Source of the DNA: Dyella dinghuensis
GTDB taxonomy: Bacteria > Pseudomonadota > Gammaproteobacteria > Xanthomonadales > Rhodanobacteraceae
Direction of reading: 5' to 3'
NCBI RefSeq assembly: GCF_003977615.1
Contig: NZ_RYZR01000006.1
Span: forward strand, 434,001-498,000
Length of the DNA stretch: 64,000 nucleotides
A program made the translations under genes and the position numbers. The number at the start of each line of letters is the position of its first letter. The stretch's first letter is position 1. Below are positions 44,136-52,325 of this stretch, piece by piece. The notes beneath the pieces are model-generated. The model searched no databases, had not been told where the DNA came from, and saw only the letters and a program-made list of their open reading frames with translations.

Positions 44136-44354
44136 TCAGTTTCCGCCCAGCGGCTTGGTCACCACACTGCTTGCGCTGGCGGGTGCCTCAGACGTGCTGC
44201 TATGAGCCGGTGCCGGTATGGGCGCCGGAGCGGGCTTATGTACAGGTGCGGGCTTCGGTGCAGCAGGCGGGTAATACAACGGCCCTTTGTTGCCGCAGCC
44301 GGCGAGCGCGGACAACGCGAGGCAGGCAGGAAGCAGCAGGATCGATCGGCGCAT
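44136..44354 (-). CDS. lptM: LptM family lipoprotein (YifL-like)
   Basis: A 72-aa lipoprotein with signal sequence MRRSILLLPACLALSALAGC; the lipobox LAGC places the acylated Cys at residue 20. The next residues GNKGPLYYPP match the conserved LptM/YifL segment that contacts the LptDE lipopolysaccharide translocon. The tail is Pro/Ala/Ser rich. The ATG at 44354 is the real start. Placement just before dapF is the usual gammaproteobacterial position. Confidence 0.88.
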   Translation of the reverse strand: MRRSILLLPACLALSALAGCGNKGPLYYPPAAPKPAPVHKPAPAPIPAPAHSSTSEAPASASSVVTKPLGGN

Positions 44355-44465
44355 GGTGCGGGATTCCTCGGGAAACGGCTGCAGTATAGCCAAGCTACCA
44401 GGCGATCACGGTTGCACCGTTATCATGCGCGCACGCAACGGATATGCGAGCACCTGGAGTACTTC

Positions 44466-45155
44466 ATGAACTGGAACGAATTGCTGCGTCTGCCCTCGAC
44501 CCTGCTGGCCATTCTGGCCGCCGTGGTTCTTTTCATAGCGCTTGTGCAGCTGGTGGCGGCGCGCCAGCGTTTGCACGAACGGCGTCACTTTGCCGTGGCC
44601 GGTCACACGCTGCTGCTGGTGGTTTTCATCGTGTTGGGCGTTGGCATCGCCGGTATGGCCCTCTCGCTGCGTGGTTACCGCTTCCTCGACGAGGAGGCGC
44701 CCGTCGTCCAACTCGACTCGCAGATTCTCGCGCCACAGCGCTGGGTGGTCACCGTTACCTGGCCCGACACCGCCACGCGCAAGTTCATGCTCGCGGGCGA
44801 TGATTTTCGCATCGAAGCCATCGTTCTGAAGTGGAAACTACCCGCGATGTTGGCGGGTTTGCCGCCGCTTTATCGCCTCGACCGCATCTCCGGACGTTTC
44901 GACGACGCCAACGAAGAAATGAATGGTCCACGCACCGTCATCGATTTCGGCCAGGCGGGTCCGTTGGATCTGCTCGATCTACGCAAACAGTTTCCGCGCT
45001 GGCTGCCTGAGGTCGATACGGTATTTGGCAGCGGCGCGTACCTGCCGCTGGTCGACGGCGGCCACTACAGCGTGAGCCTGATGCGAACAGGCGCGCTCGT
45101 TGCGCGCCCGGACGATGCCACGGCACAACGCATCGGCCAGCCGCTGGGCGGCTGA
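44466..45155 (+). CDS. Membrane protein of unknown function
   Basis: A 229-aa protein with two N-terminal transmembrane helices (about residues 12-32 and 46-67, the latter TLLLVVFIVLGVGIAGMAL) and an approximately 150-residue C-terminal domain that is probably periplasmic or cytoplasmic beta-rich. A conserved-looking stretch is DSQILAPQRWVVTVTWPDTATRKFMLAGDDF. No family is recognised; in xanthomonads a similar gene stands next to dapF. It is divergent from lptM, about 110 bp apart, and its ATG at 44466 follows CCTGGAG. Confidence 0.78.
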   Translation: MNWNELLRLPSTLLAILAAVVLFIALVQLVAARQRLHERRHFAVAGHTLLLVVFIVLGVGIAGMALSLRGYRFLDEEAPVVQLDSQILAPQRWVVTVTWPDTATRKFMLAGDDFRIEAIVLKWKLPAMLAGLPPLYRLDRISGRFDDANEEMNGPRTVIDFGQAGPLDLLDLRKQFPRWLPEVDTVFGSGAYLPLVDGGHYSVSLMRTGALVARPDDATAQRIGQPLGG

Positions 45156-45164
45156 CCGATACCA

Positions 45165-45491
45165 TTAATGCGGCTGACTGAATTGGGCGACGATCGCGAC
45201 CAAGGCAATGATCACCAGCAACGCAGCCCAGCCGTATCGATCACCAAACGGAATGGGATTGGCCTTCAAGTCGCTTTCAACCTTCTTCGTATCGAGTTTC
45301 CATCCGCGCTTGCAGACGTCGCAGGCGAGGAAATACTGCTTTTGCGTCACCCATCGAAAAACGTAATACAGGTGCCCGTACCGGTATTGCAGCATCAGTC
45401 TGAAAGGCCGATTGGTCTGGCACTTTTCGCAATCACGATGTTCCCTGACACCCAGAACAACGTTCTGCCCGCGCGATCCCCAGATGATCAT
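45165..45491 (-). CDS. Zinc-ribbon membrane protein
   Basis: A 108-aa protein. Two CxxC pairs (DCEKCQTNRPFRLM near residue 21 and ACDVCKRGWKL near residue 58) form a probable zinc ribbon, and one transmembrane helix lies at the C-terminus (about residues 86-104, WAALLVIIALVAIVAQF). The ATG at 45491 is chosen. It is convergent with the membrane protein gene, nine bases apart. Function unknown. Confidence 0.75.
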   Translation of the reverse strand: MIIWGSRGQNVVLGVREHRDCEKCQTNRPFRLMLQYRYGHLYYVFRWVTQKQYFLACDVCKRGWKLDTKKVESDLKANPIPFGDRYGWAALLVIIALVAIVAQFSQPH

Positions 45492-45691
45492 GTCCCTGTT
45501 CCCCGTCCTTGATTGCAAGCCTCGCGAAAGGCTTCGCCTCGCGTCCCCACGCGTTGCGTCGATGCACATCATGGCAACGGACTGCTTCACGCGCCAGTGG
45601 ATAAATCGCAAGAAATGCCGCGTTTGCGGTGTCATCGGGCAATGCTAGATTCAGCGTTCCATCAACCTGTTTCGCACGAGGGGAGACACTT

Positions 45692-45970
45692 ATGAAACGC
45701 ATCGCATCCGTCGTCATGCTCGCTGGCCTGACGTTCGTCGCATCCGCCGCCATGGCCCAGCAACAGCCGGTTCGCAACGTCAGCGCCAAGCGCCATCCGA
45801 ACCTCGCTCGCGCCCAGAAGCAGACCGACGCCGCTTACAAGAGCATCGTCGCTGCCCAGCAGGCGAACGAATTCGACCTGGGCGGTCATGCGCAGAAGGC
45901 GAAAGACCTGCTCGATCAGGCGAATCAGGAACTGAAGCAGGCGGCTGAAGTCTCCAACGCCAACCACTAA
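45692..45970 (+). CDS. Small exported helical protein
   Basis: A 92-aa protein with a signal peptide (residues 1 to about 23, ending SAAMAQ) and a mature part of about 70 residues rich in Ala, Gln and Lys that is predicted to be a helix or coiled coil (AQKQTDAAYKSIVAAQQAN and AKDLLDQANQELKQA). A strong GAGGGGAG Shine-Dalgarno precedes the ATG. It should be periplasmic. It resembles the small helical proteins often found near envelope-stress genes, without a confirmed family. A strong terminator follows. Confidence 0.75.
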   Translation: MKRIASVVMLAGLTFVASAAMAQQQPVRNVSAKRHPNLARAQKQTDAAYKSIVAAQQANEFDLGGHAQKAKDLLDQANQELKQAAEVSNANH

Positions 45971-45990
45971 GCGGGTGACGTGAAGACATC

Positions 45991-46019
45991 AAAAGGCCTC
46001 CCTTCGGGGAGGCTTTTTT
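45991..46019. terminator. Bidirectional Rho-independent terminator
   Basis: The stem GCCTCCC/GGGAGGC with a TTCG tetraloop is followed by TTTTTT and preceded by AAAA. Its T tract overlaps the stop codon of the convergent GNAT gene at 46018. Confidence 0.92.
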
Positions 46020-46494
46020 ATGCGAGTTTTTTCTCGTAGCGGAACGCGTGCGAGCCGTCTTCGTAAAACCCTTTCACCACCGGGCCGATGCGGTGATAAC
46101 CGAGCCGCTCGTAAAGGCGAATGGCCGCATCGTTATCGGTGCGCACTTCCAGGCGCAAGGCATTGCAACGGCGCTGCACGGCGGCCGCTTCCGCCGCGTC
46201 GATCAATGCCGTGCCTACACCCTTGCCGCGCGCTTCGGGCAGGCTGGCAATCGAATACAGCCGGGCTACGCGGCTGCCCTTGCGGAAAAACACCAGCGCC
46301 GTGCCCAGAAAGCGGCGGTGATTGGCGCTGGCCACGAGCACACGTGCGCTGTCGCTGTCGAGGTGACGGCGAAACTGCGCACGGCTCACCAGATCGTGAT
46401 CGAAGGTCGCTTCTTCCAACGCAACCAGATCGTCGAGATCGGAAAGTTCGGCACGGCGCACCCGCACGGCGGCGGTTGCTGGCGATGGCGTCAT
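46018..46494 (-). CDS. GNAT family N-acetyltransferase
   Basis: A 158-aa GNAT acetyltransferase resembling RimI. Acetyl-CoA is bound by the R/Q-x-x-G-x-G/A loop in LPEARGKGVGTALIDAA near residue 90, and a conserved LRLEVRTDNDAAIRLYERLGY follows. It could acetylate a ribosomal protein or a small amine or peptide. It is divergent from the ATP-grasp ligase gene at 46737 (a 242-bp gap); similar GNAT-RimK neighbourhoods are seen in other bacteria and suggest that both act on the same amide-linked product. The ATG at 46494 is preferred over a TTG next to it. Confidence 0.85.
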   Translation of the reverse strand: MTPSPATAAVRVRRAELSDLDDLVALEEATFDHDLVSRAQFRRHLDSDSARVLVASANHRRFLGTALVFFRKGSRVARLYSIASLPEARGKGVGTALIDAAEAAAVQRRCNALRLEVRTDNDAAIRLYERLGYHRIGPVVKGFYEDGSHAFRYEKKLA

Positions 46495-46736
46495 CAAGGA
46501 GCTCTCGTCAAAACGTGCCGGGGCGGTCCGGACACGGGATGGTCTGGAATTTCAGTAAGCGGCGCACTCTAGTGCAGAGCGTCCGGGAAAGCATCCCGCA
46601 GAGGTCACCCGTTGGTATGTGTTCAGTGCCAACCCTTGTGCGCTCCGCCGTGGTGAAAGACACTGCCACCTTGCGCTGCGCCGCCCCGTTCCCTACGTGA
46701 CGACGTCATTTCCGCCGGTCCACCACTTGAGGTGTC

Positions 46737-48221
46737 ATGACCCGACTCGTCATCGTCGTCGAGAAAGCTTCCGATTGGGGCTCTTACTATCCGTCCGTCG
46801 ACGTCGTCACCGCGATGGATTACCTGCGCGAACCGGTGGGCGGCGACGACGAGCGCACCCACGTGATCAACCTCTGCCGCAGCTACAAGTATCTGGGCAC
46901 GGGCTATTACGTCTCGCTGCTGGCCGAAGCGCGTGGACATCGCGTGATGCCTTCGGTGCGCACCGTGAACGATTTGCGAAAGCGGTCGCTGTACGGTCTG
47001 GCCATCGACGACCTCAACGCCAAGCTCACGAACTTTCTACCCGAGGGCGCGCGCGACACCACCGACTTCGGCATCCTGGTCCATTTTGGCGAAACCTCGA
47101 CGCCGACGTTGCAGGATCTCGCGCGGCAGGTGTTCGAAATGTATCCGTGCCCGCTGCTGCGCATCGAATTCGAGCGCGAGCGCGTGTGGCGGATTGCATC
47201 GATCAAGCCGGTGGGTCTGCACACGCTGGACGATGCGCAGGAAGACGCCTTCGCGGATGAGCTCGATCGCTTCTCCAAGAAACTATGGCGCAAGCCGCGG
47301 GCACGGCGCCTGTATCGCTACGACGTAGCCATGCTGGTCGATCCCAACGAAGTGATGCCGCCGTCGAACAAGAAGGCGCTGAAATCCTTCGTCGCAGCTG
47401 GCAAGGAACTGGGTATCGAAGTCGATCAGATCGGCAAGAACGATTATCAGCGTCTGGCCGAATACGACGGTCTCTTCATTCGCGAAACCACCGCCAGCGA
47501 CAACCACACGTACAACTTCGCGCATCGTGCCGAACGCGAAGGCATGATCGTGATCGACGATCCCGGCTCGATCCTGCGCTGTACGAACAAGATCTTTCTC
47601 AATGACCTGATGGTCGCGCGCAAACTCGCCGTGCCACGCACGGAAATTCTGTACCGCGATGACGTCAAAGGCATGAAAGAAGTTGCGGAAAAACTCGGCT
47701 TTCCGCTGGTGCTGAAAATTCCCGACGGTTCTTTTTCGCGCGGCGTGGTCAAGGTCGAAAACGGCGTTGCGCTCGAGAAGGCCACCAGCGAACTCTTTCA
47801 GCACAGTGCGTTGCTGTTGGCGCAGGAATTCGTCGCGACGGAATTCGACTGGCGCATCGGTGTGCTCAATCGCGAGCCACTTTATGCTTGCAAGTACTAC
47901 ATGTCGCGCGGTCACTGGCAGATCTACAACCACGGCGCGAAAGGCGCCGCGAAAACCGGCAACTCCGAAACCATTCCCGTGCGTGATGCGCCTGCGGAAG
48001 TGGTGAAGCTCGCACTCAAGGCGACCAACGCGATCGGCGATGGCCTCTACGGCGTCGATCTCAAACAGGTCGGCGATAAAGCCGTCATCATCGAAGTGAA
48101 CGACAATCCGTCGATCGATGCGGGTGTGGAAGATGACTATCTCGGCGAAGATCTTTATCGCCGCATCATGCAGGAGTTTTTGCGTCGGATGGAGCGCAAA
48201 CGTCTGGGTATAAATGCCTGA
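46737..48221 (+). CDS. RimK-like ATP-grasp ligase with RLAN N-terminal domain
   Basis: A 494-aa ATP-grasp enzyme. The first about 190 residues, starting TRLVIVVEKASDWGSYYPS, correspond to the RLAN domain that precedes RimK-like folds. The C-terminal part has the grasp signatures LGFPLVLKIPDGSFSRGVVKV, LLLAQEFVATEFDWRIGVLN, and the magnesium-binding DLKQVGDKAVIIEVNDNPSID. Such enzymes join an amino acid or amine to a carboxylate through an acyl phosphate. Substrates are unknown; peptide ligation or glutamate tailing is suggested by the RimK relation. It faces the divergent GNAT gene. A hairpin with a 16-base loop (48228-48261) follows the stop. Confidence 0.85.
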   Translation: MTRLVIVVEKASDWGSYYPSVDVVTAMDYLREPVGGDDERTHVINLCRSYKYLGTGYYVSLLAEARGHRVMPSVRTVNDLRKRSLYGLAIDDLNAKLTNFLPEGARDTTDFGILVHFGETSTPTLQDLARQVFEMYPCPLLRIEFERERVWRIASIKPVGLHTLDDAQEDAFADELDRFSKKLWRKPRARRLYRYDVAMLVDPNEVMPPSNKKALKSFVAAGKELGIEVDQIGKNDYQRLAEYDGLFIRETTASDNHTYNFAHRAEREGMIVIDDPGSILRCTNKIFLNDLMVARKLAVPRTEILYRDDVKGMKEVAEKLGFPLVLKIPDGSFSRGVVKVENGVALEKATSELFQHSALLLAQEFVATEFDWRIGVLNREPLYACKYYMSRGHWQIYNHGAKGAAKTGNSETIPVRDAPAEVVKLALKATNAIGDGLYGVDLKQVGDKAVIIEVNDNPSIDAGVEDDYLGEDLYRRIMQEFLRRMERKRLGINA

Positions 48222-48227
48222 CGGGTT

Positions 48228-48261
48228 ATTCCGGTCGCCTCATCCATGAGAAGACCGGAAT
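48228..48261 (+). terminator. Weak hairpin after the ATP-grasp gene
   Basis: A 9-bp perfect stem ATTCCGGTC/GACCGGAAT with a 16-base loop begins seven bases after the stop. No T tract follows, so it is only a candidate. Confidence 0.35.
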
Positions 48262-48379
48262 CGTGCACGCGTTCCCTCGCGCTGATCATCGGCAAGCGAC
48301 CACTCCCTTAACAAGCCGGCGATCATCCCTCAGCGCAGCACTCCGGCTGCGCGTAGCTCCACTGCCAAGCGGAAGATGT

Positions 48380-48637
48380 TTAGTTCCAGATCAAATGCGC
48401 CGTAGTGCGACGGCGTGAGCGGCGCAGCGCCAGCAATCGGCGCGGCAACTTGGGCTCCAGTGTCAGCGTCACAGCCAGCGGTGCCCACAACAGCCAGAAC
48501 ATCGGCGTCCAACCGAGAAAATCGGTGTGGGCGGGAACCAGCGTGGTGAGCAGCAGCACGCTACCGACCGACAGCCATAGCAACGATGCGATCAGCAGAC
48601 GGGCACGAGGATTCGAGTCGACAACCTGGGGGCGCAT
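48380..48637 (-). CDS. Small membrane protein
   Basis: An 85-aa ORF with two hydrophobic segments (about residues 14-34 and 42-60, containing FLGWTPMFWLLWAPLAVTLTL) and an Arg-rich tail of LPRRLLALRRSRRRT type. The ATG at 48637 has GGAG eight bases upstream; GTG two codons earlier is an alternative. Probably an inner-membrane protein with both ends inside. No family is recognised. It lies between the ATP-grasp gene and aroE, transcribed leftward alone. Confidence 0.6.
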   Translation of the reverse strand: MRPQVVDSNPRARLLIASLLWLSVGSVLLLTTLVPAHTDFLGWTPMFWLLWAPLAVTLTLEPKLPRRLLALRRSRRRTTAHLIWN

Positions 48638-48993
48638 GGGCACAACTCCGGAACGGGCGATGGATCAAGCGTGCCGATGGTCGATCTCATAGCCTGCGAT
48701 TGCGGCGGTGCTGTTTTTTGACGATCTGATGCGCTTCGAATCTCCGCGACTTACTCCCTCTACCCTTCGGGGAGAGGGCTGCGCTGAGGGGTCAATCTCG
48801 CGCTGCGTCGTACTGTCGCCGGAAACATGCGAAGCCGCGCTCGAAGGATGCCGACATGTTGGTCGCAAGCCCGTCCCCTCACCCTAACCCTCTCCCCGGA
48901 GGGGAGAGGGGATTGTTCGAGGCGCAGTGGCGTTTCACGGAGGCCCCACCCACGCGCCGCTCGTACAATAGATGCTCTACGCAGGAGCCATGC
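48638..48993. repeat. Gene-free gap with CCTCTCCC-family palindromes
   Basis: This 356-bp interval before aroE holds no convincing gene. Two GC-rich palindromic units occur: the left at 48754-48778, with a TTCG loop (CCCTTCGGGG), and the right at 48876-48912, with CCCTCTCCCCGG. They resemble the pair at 3524-3651, with the outer arms again facing each other. A direct promoter for aroE was not identified. Confidence 0.7.
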
Positions 48994-49830
48994 ATGACCC
49001 ATCCCCGCCAGTACGCTGTCTTCGGCCATCCCATTGCGCACAGCCTGTCGCCGCAGATCCATCAGGCGTTCGCGCAGCAGTTCGGCATCGCGCTCGATTA
49101 CCGCACCATCGATGCGGCGCCCGCTGCATTCGCCGATGCCGTCAAACATTTCTTCGAACACGAAGACGGCCGTGGTGCAAATGTCACGCTGCCGCACAAA
49201 GCTGCTGCCTTCGCATTGGCCGATGAGCGTACAAAAGCCGCCACGAATGCAGGCAGTGCCAACGTGCTCACGCGCCTACCCGATGGACGTATCGCCGCGC
49301 ATAACACCGACGGCGCGGGCATGGTGCGCGATATCACTGAACGTCACAGCATCGATCTTCGCGGTCACGATGCACTGATGCTCGGCGCGGGCGGCGCAGC
49401 GCGCGGTGTGGCGTGGTCGTTGATGGATGCGGGCATCGCGTCGCTCACCATCGTCAATCGTTCGCCGGATGCTGCCGACGCATTGGCCGATGCCATCGGC
49501 GAACCACACCGCGTACACACACGTTATTGGGAAGATCTCGACAACATCGGCAGCTACGATCTGATCATCAACGCAACATCGGCCGGTACGCTCGGCCAGT
49601 CGCTGACGCTACCGTTCTCACTCGCTGCACCGCGCGCGCTTTGTTACGACCTTGGCTACGGCAAATCGGCCATCGGTTTTCTCGCCTGGGCCCATGCTGC
49701 CGGTGTCCGTTACGCGCATGACGGATTGGGCATGCTGGTCGAACAAGCCGCCGATGCCTTCGAACTGTGGCACGGCAAGCGGCCGGAGACGGAACCGGTG
49801 TACCGGATGTTGCGTGCAACAAAGGCGTAA
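48994..49830 (+). CDS. aroE: Shikimate dehydrogenase
   Basis: A 278-aa NADP-dependent enzyme that reduces 3-dehydroshikimate to shikimate in the aromatic amino-acid pathway. The substrate domain has AVFGHPIAHSLSPQIHQAFA at the N-terminus and GANVTLPHKAAAF with the catalytic Lys. The Rossmann domain has LMLGAGGAARGVAW with the glycine loop. A C-terminal GLGMLVEQAADAF motif is typical. The ATG at 48994 follows GCAGGAG and matches the family start; upstream frame extension belongs to the repeat region. Confidence 0.95.
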   Translation: MTHPRQYAVFGHPIAHSLSPQIHQAFAQQFGIALDYRTIDAAPAAFADAVKHFFEHEDGRGANVTLPHKAAAFALADERTKAATNAGSANVLTRLPDGRIAAHNTDGAGMVRDITERHSIDLRGHDALMLGAGGAARGVAWSLMDAGIASLTIVNRSPDAADALADAIGEPHRVHTRYWEDLDNIGSYDLIINATSAGTLGQSLTLPFSLAAPRALCYDLGYGKSAIGFLAWAHAAGVRYAHDGLGMLVEQAADAFELWHGKRPETEPVYRMLRATKA

Positions 49831-49948
49831 ACGGCACCGATTGTGACGGTGTTCGCAGGCATATGTTGTAGTGCAACAAGGTTGCATTCATGAACACCAT
49901 TCACGCCTCGTGAATAGGGACTTTTGGACGTCTAAACAGGCGTTCGAT

Positions 49949-49978
49949 TTGACACGTCTAAATTTCGGCCCGTGCTAG
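49949..49978 (+). promoter_or_regulatory. Near-consensus sigma-70 promoter
   Basis: TTGACA at 49949-49954 and TGCTAG at 49973-49978 with an 18-bp spacer lie 42 bases upstream of the PNGase A-like gene. The -35 box is exact. Further upstream, short repeats around 49860-49900 (GTTGTAGTGCAACAAGGTTGCA and GTGTTC/GAACAC arms, given in part) may be regulator sites. Confidence 0.7.
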
Positions 49979-50020
49979 CGTGGCCGGACAGGGGGCATCA
50001 CTTGGCGGGGAGTTGCGCAA

Positions 50021-51799
50021 ATGTTGCCGAAGGGGAAGTTCAGTCGTTGCCTGGCCATTGCCGGGCTTGCGTTGTTTTTTACCGGTGCCGCGCAAGCCGC
50101 GCCGGATAACAGCAGTCCAGTCGGCACGGCCAACGTTACCGTCGCCGATCCCACCGTGCCCCGTCCACCGGGCCAACCCTGTGTCGTGCAGCTTTTCAGC
50201 AACGACACCTTCGATGACTTCAACACGCGGCCTTTCAGCTATACGCCGCCGACCGGTTGCGGCACGCACTGGTCCAAGGTCGTGCTGGAAGCCGATTTCT
50301 CCGTGACCGCCGGTGTTCAATTTGACCGCAGCGCGACGATCTTTCTCGGCGGCGTCAACCTGTTCTTCGGTACGACGCAGGAACCTACGTCCACGCTTGC
50401 GCCGAGTTGGCATGTGGAACGCGATCTGACCGATTACAGTGCGCTGTTCCGCAATGCGGGTCAGGGGCAGGCCGATATCGGCAATATCGTCAACAGCCAA
50501 TACACCGGTGTGATCAACGGCAGCGCGCGGTTGCTGTTCTATCCTGCTTCGGTCGTGGCGCCAGCAGCGAATGTGCCGGACGCGGTGTATCCGATCGGCA
50601 GCGATCCGGTAGGCAGCACGGTGCTTCTGCAGGCAGGTGCCAACACGATGACGGCCACGCTGACCTTGCCGCGCAACGTGGAACGCGCGTATCTGGATGT
50701 GTTCACCCAGGGCCAGAGCACGCCCGATGAGTTCTGGTACACCTGTGTGCCGAATCAGTACCAGGCCCAGACCGGCGAATGCGGTGGCGGCAATTTCCGT
50801 GAAGCCGAAATCAGCATCGACGGCCAGGCGGCGGGTGTAGCGCCGGTCTATCCGTGGATCTTCACCGGTGGCGCCGACTTGTTCATCTGGAAGCCGACGC
50901 CGGGCGTGCAGACGCTCAATTTCCTGCCGTATCGCGTCGATCTCACGCCCTTTGCGGGCGTGCTCAGCAATGGTTCGCCGCATCAGGTGACGCTGACGCT
51001 GGCAGGCGTCAACTACTACTTCATGGCCACCGCAGCCTTGCTGGTTTATGAGGATCCGCATGCGTCGCAAGTAAGTGGCCAGGTGGTAAGCAACACGCTG
51101 GCAAACCAAGCGCCCAATCCGACGATTGGCAGCACACTCAGCACCGATTCGTCCGGCAACACCACCGGCAACGTAACCACGAACCTGAGCCGTCATTTCG
51201 TGATCAAGGGCTATGTGAATACGTCGCATGGCCGCGTCGACACGACGGTGGATCAGACGGTGTCCTTCGCCAACACGGAAATCTTCGACATCACCGCCAC
51301 CACCTATGACCAGACCAGTGAGCAGCTCAGCTCGGTCGAGGGTGTGAGCACCAGCAAGATCGGCGCGTTTGTCAGTGGTCAATTCCGCCAGAGCTTCCGC
51401 TACCCGCTGTATATGCAGAGCAACCAGACCTTCACCGACAGTGCGGGCGATTCCACGGTGGTGACCACCATCCGCCAGGGTTTCGACGAACACACCGCAT
51501 TGTCCATCGACGGCTTCCCGCTGTACGCGGCTGATGTGCACAACCACCATGAGGGGTCGGACTCGATCGACTACAGCCCCACCTACGCCATCATCAGCCA
51601 CGCCGGTCAGAACAGTAAGCAAGACTTTACGTTTAGCGATTCGCTGGGGGGGTGCTATCGCGCCAGTGTCTCGGCGGCTAACGACGTTGTGACCGCTTAC
51701 AGCAGTGGAAAGGGTTGCCCGGGCCAGCACAATCGCGTGTTCTGGTTCACCGAACCCGATGGTTCGCCCTATCAGGGTGAAGGCCTTCTGGGCTGGTAA
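50021..51799 (+). CDS. Secreted PNGase A-like peptide-N-glycosidase
   Basis: A 592-aa exported protein with a signal peptide (residues 1 to about 27, ending AAQAAP). The N-terminal half matches the peptide-N4-asparagine amidase A family: the start CVVQLFSNDTFDDFNT, then a GTHWSKVVLEADFSVTAGVQ strand, the FDRSATIFLGGVNLFFGTTQEPT segment, WHVERDLTDYSALFR, and IGNIVNSQYTGVINGSARLLFY. Plant PNGase A removes N-glycans from glycopeptides; by analogy this protein would deglycosylate host or plant-derived glycopeptides outside the cell. The catalytic acids cannot be assigned by eye. A G7 tract lies near the 3' end (51646-51652). It has its own near-consensus promoter and terminator. Confidence 0.85.
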   Translation: MLPKGKFSRCLAIAGLALFFTGAAQAAPDNSSPVGTANVTVADPTVPRPPGQPCVVQLFSNDTFDDFNTRPFSYTPPTGCGTHWSKVVLEADFSVTAGVQFDRSATIFLGGVNLFFGTTQEPTSTLAPSWHVERDLTDYSALFRNAGQGQADIGNIVNSQYTGVINGSARLLFYPASVVAPAANVPDAVYPIGSDPVGSTVLLQAGANTMTATLTLPRNVERAYLDVFTQGQSTPDEFWYTCVPNQYQAQTGECGGGNFREAEISIDGQAAGVAPVYPWIFTGGADLFIWKPTPGVQTLNFLPYRVDLTPFAGVLSNGSPHQVTLTLAGVNYYFMATAALLVYEDPHASQVSGQVVSNTLANQAPNPTIGSTLSTDSSGNTTGNVTTNLSRHFVIKGYVNTSHGRVDTTVDQTVSFANTEIFDITATTYDQTSEQLSSVEGVSTSKIGAFVSGQFRQSFRYPLYMQSNQTFTDSAGDSTVVTTIRQGFDEHTALSIDGFPLYAADVHNHHEGSDSIDYSPTYAIISHAGQNSKQDFTFSDSLGGCYRASVSAANDVVTAYSSGKGCPGQHNRVFWFTEPDGSPYQGEGLLGW

Positions 51800-51806
51800 T
51801 TGAATG

Positions 51807-51853
51807 GCCGGCGCCGCTGCGGATGACCGCAGTGGCGCCGGCATGCTAGTTTT
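51807..51853 (+). terminator. Terminator of the PNGase A-like gene
   Basis: A long stem CCGGCGCC-CTGCGG/CCGCAG-GGCGCCGG, interrupted by one mismatch and closed by ATGA, begins eight bases after the stop and is followed by ATGCTAGTTTT. Confidence 0.75.
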
Positions 51854-51897
51854 GCCGGCATTCGACCCTCGTTTTTTGCTCCCCGGAGTCTTTGCCG

Positions 51898-52194
51898 ATG
51901 CGTACCCGTTTGCTTGCCCTTTCCGTTCTTGGCGTGGCCGTTGCGCTTGCCGGTTGTCATCACGCCACCCGACCGGACGGCACGAGAGTGGACAAGAAAG
52001 GTGTGAGCAATCTGCAGGGCTTTGAATCCTTCATCGCGACGCATCCGACACCGGAGCAGTTCAAGGCGATGTACCCGGGCGTGTTGTTGATGCTCCCGGG
52101 CACTATCAGCACGATGGAAGTGCGTTACGACAACACACGCTTCTTCCCGTCGCAGGACAAGGATGGCCGCATCATCGGCGGCGATTTCCATTGA
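51898..52194 (+). CDS. Small lipoprotein
   Basis: A 98-aa lipoprotein. The signal MRTRLLALSVLGVAVALAGC has the lipobox LAGC, with acylated Cys at residue 20. The mature part has a short charged neck (HHATRPDGTRVDKKGV), then a region with LQGFESFIATHPTPEQFKAMYPG and a Ser/Thr-Met stretch that suggests a compact domain. It ends in RIIGGDFH. No family is recognised. It starts 98 bp after the PNGase A-like gene but beyond its terminator, so co-transcription is not certain. Confidence 0.7.
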   Translation: MRTRLLALSVLGVAVALAGCHHATRPDGTRVDKKGVSNLQGFESFIATHPTPEQFKAMYPGVLLMLPGTISTMEVRYDNTRFFPSQDKDGRIIGGDFH

Positions 52195-52325
52195 TACGTG
52201 ACTAATCTGTCATACACGACAGGTTGAGTCATTTTTGTGACATTTTGTAGGACTACTCTGGCGCGATAGCGGCGGTTGCTCGATCACGAGCCACCGCCTT
52301 CAAAGCCTTCGTCAGTGCGAGTGTC

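Noticed and set aside
43857-44465. N-terminal extension of the membrane protein starting at 44466
   Set aside because: The extension runs antisense through dapF and lptM; the ATG at 44466 has a ribosome site and starts a membrane helix.
46498-46736. Possible small gene between the GNAT and ATP-grasp genes
   Set aside because: No frame with a ribosome site and sensible composition was found; it is better read as a shared promoter region.
48856-48993. N-terminal extension of aroE
   Set aside because: It lies in the palindromic repeat region, and the family start MTHPRQYAVFGHPIAHS is at 48994.
49958-51844. A 628-codon open frame antisense to the PNGase A-like gene
   Set aside because: It lacks a ribosome site and any domain, while the forward frame has a signal peptide, promoter and family motifs.
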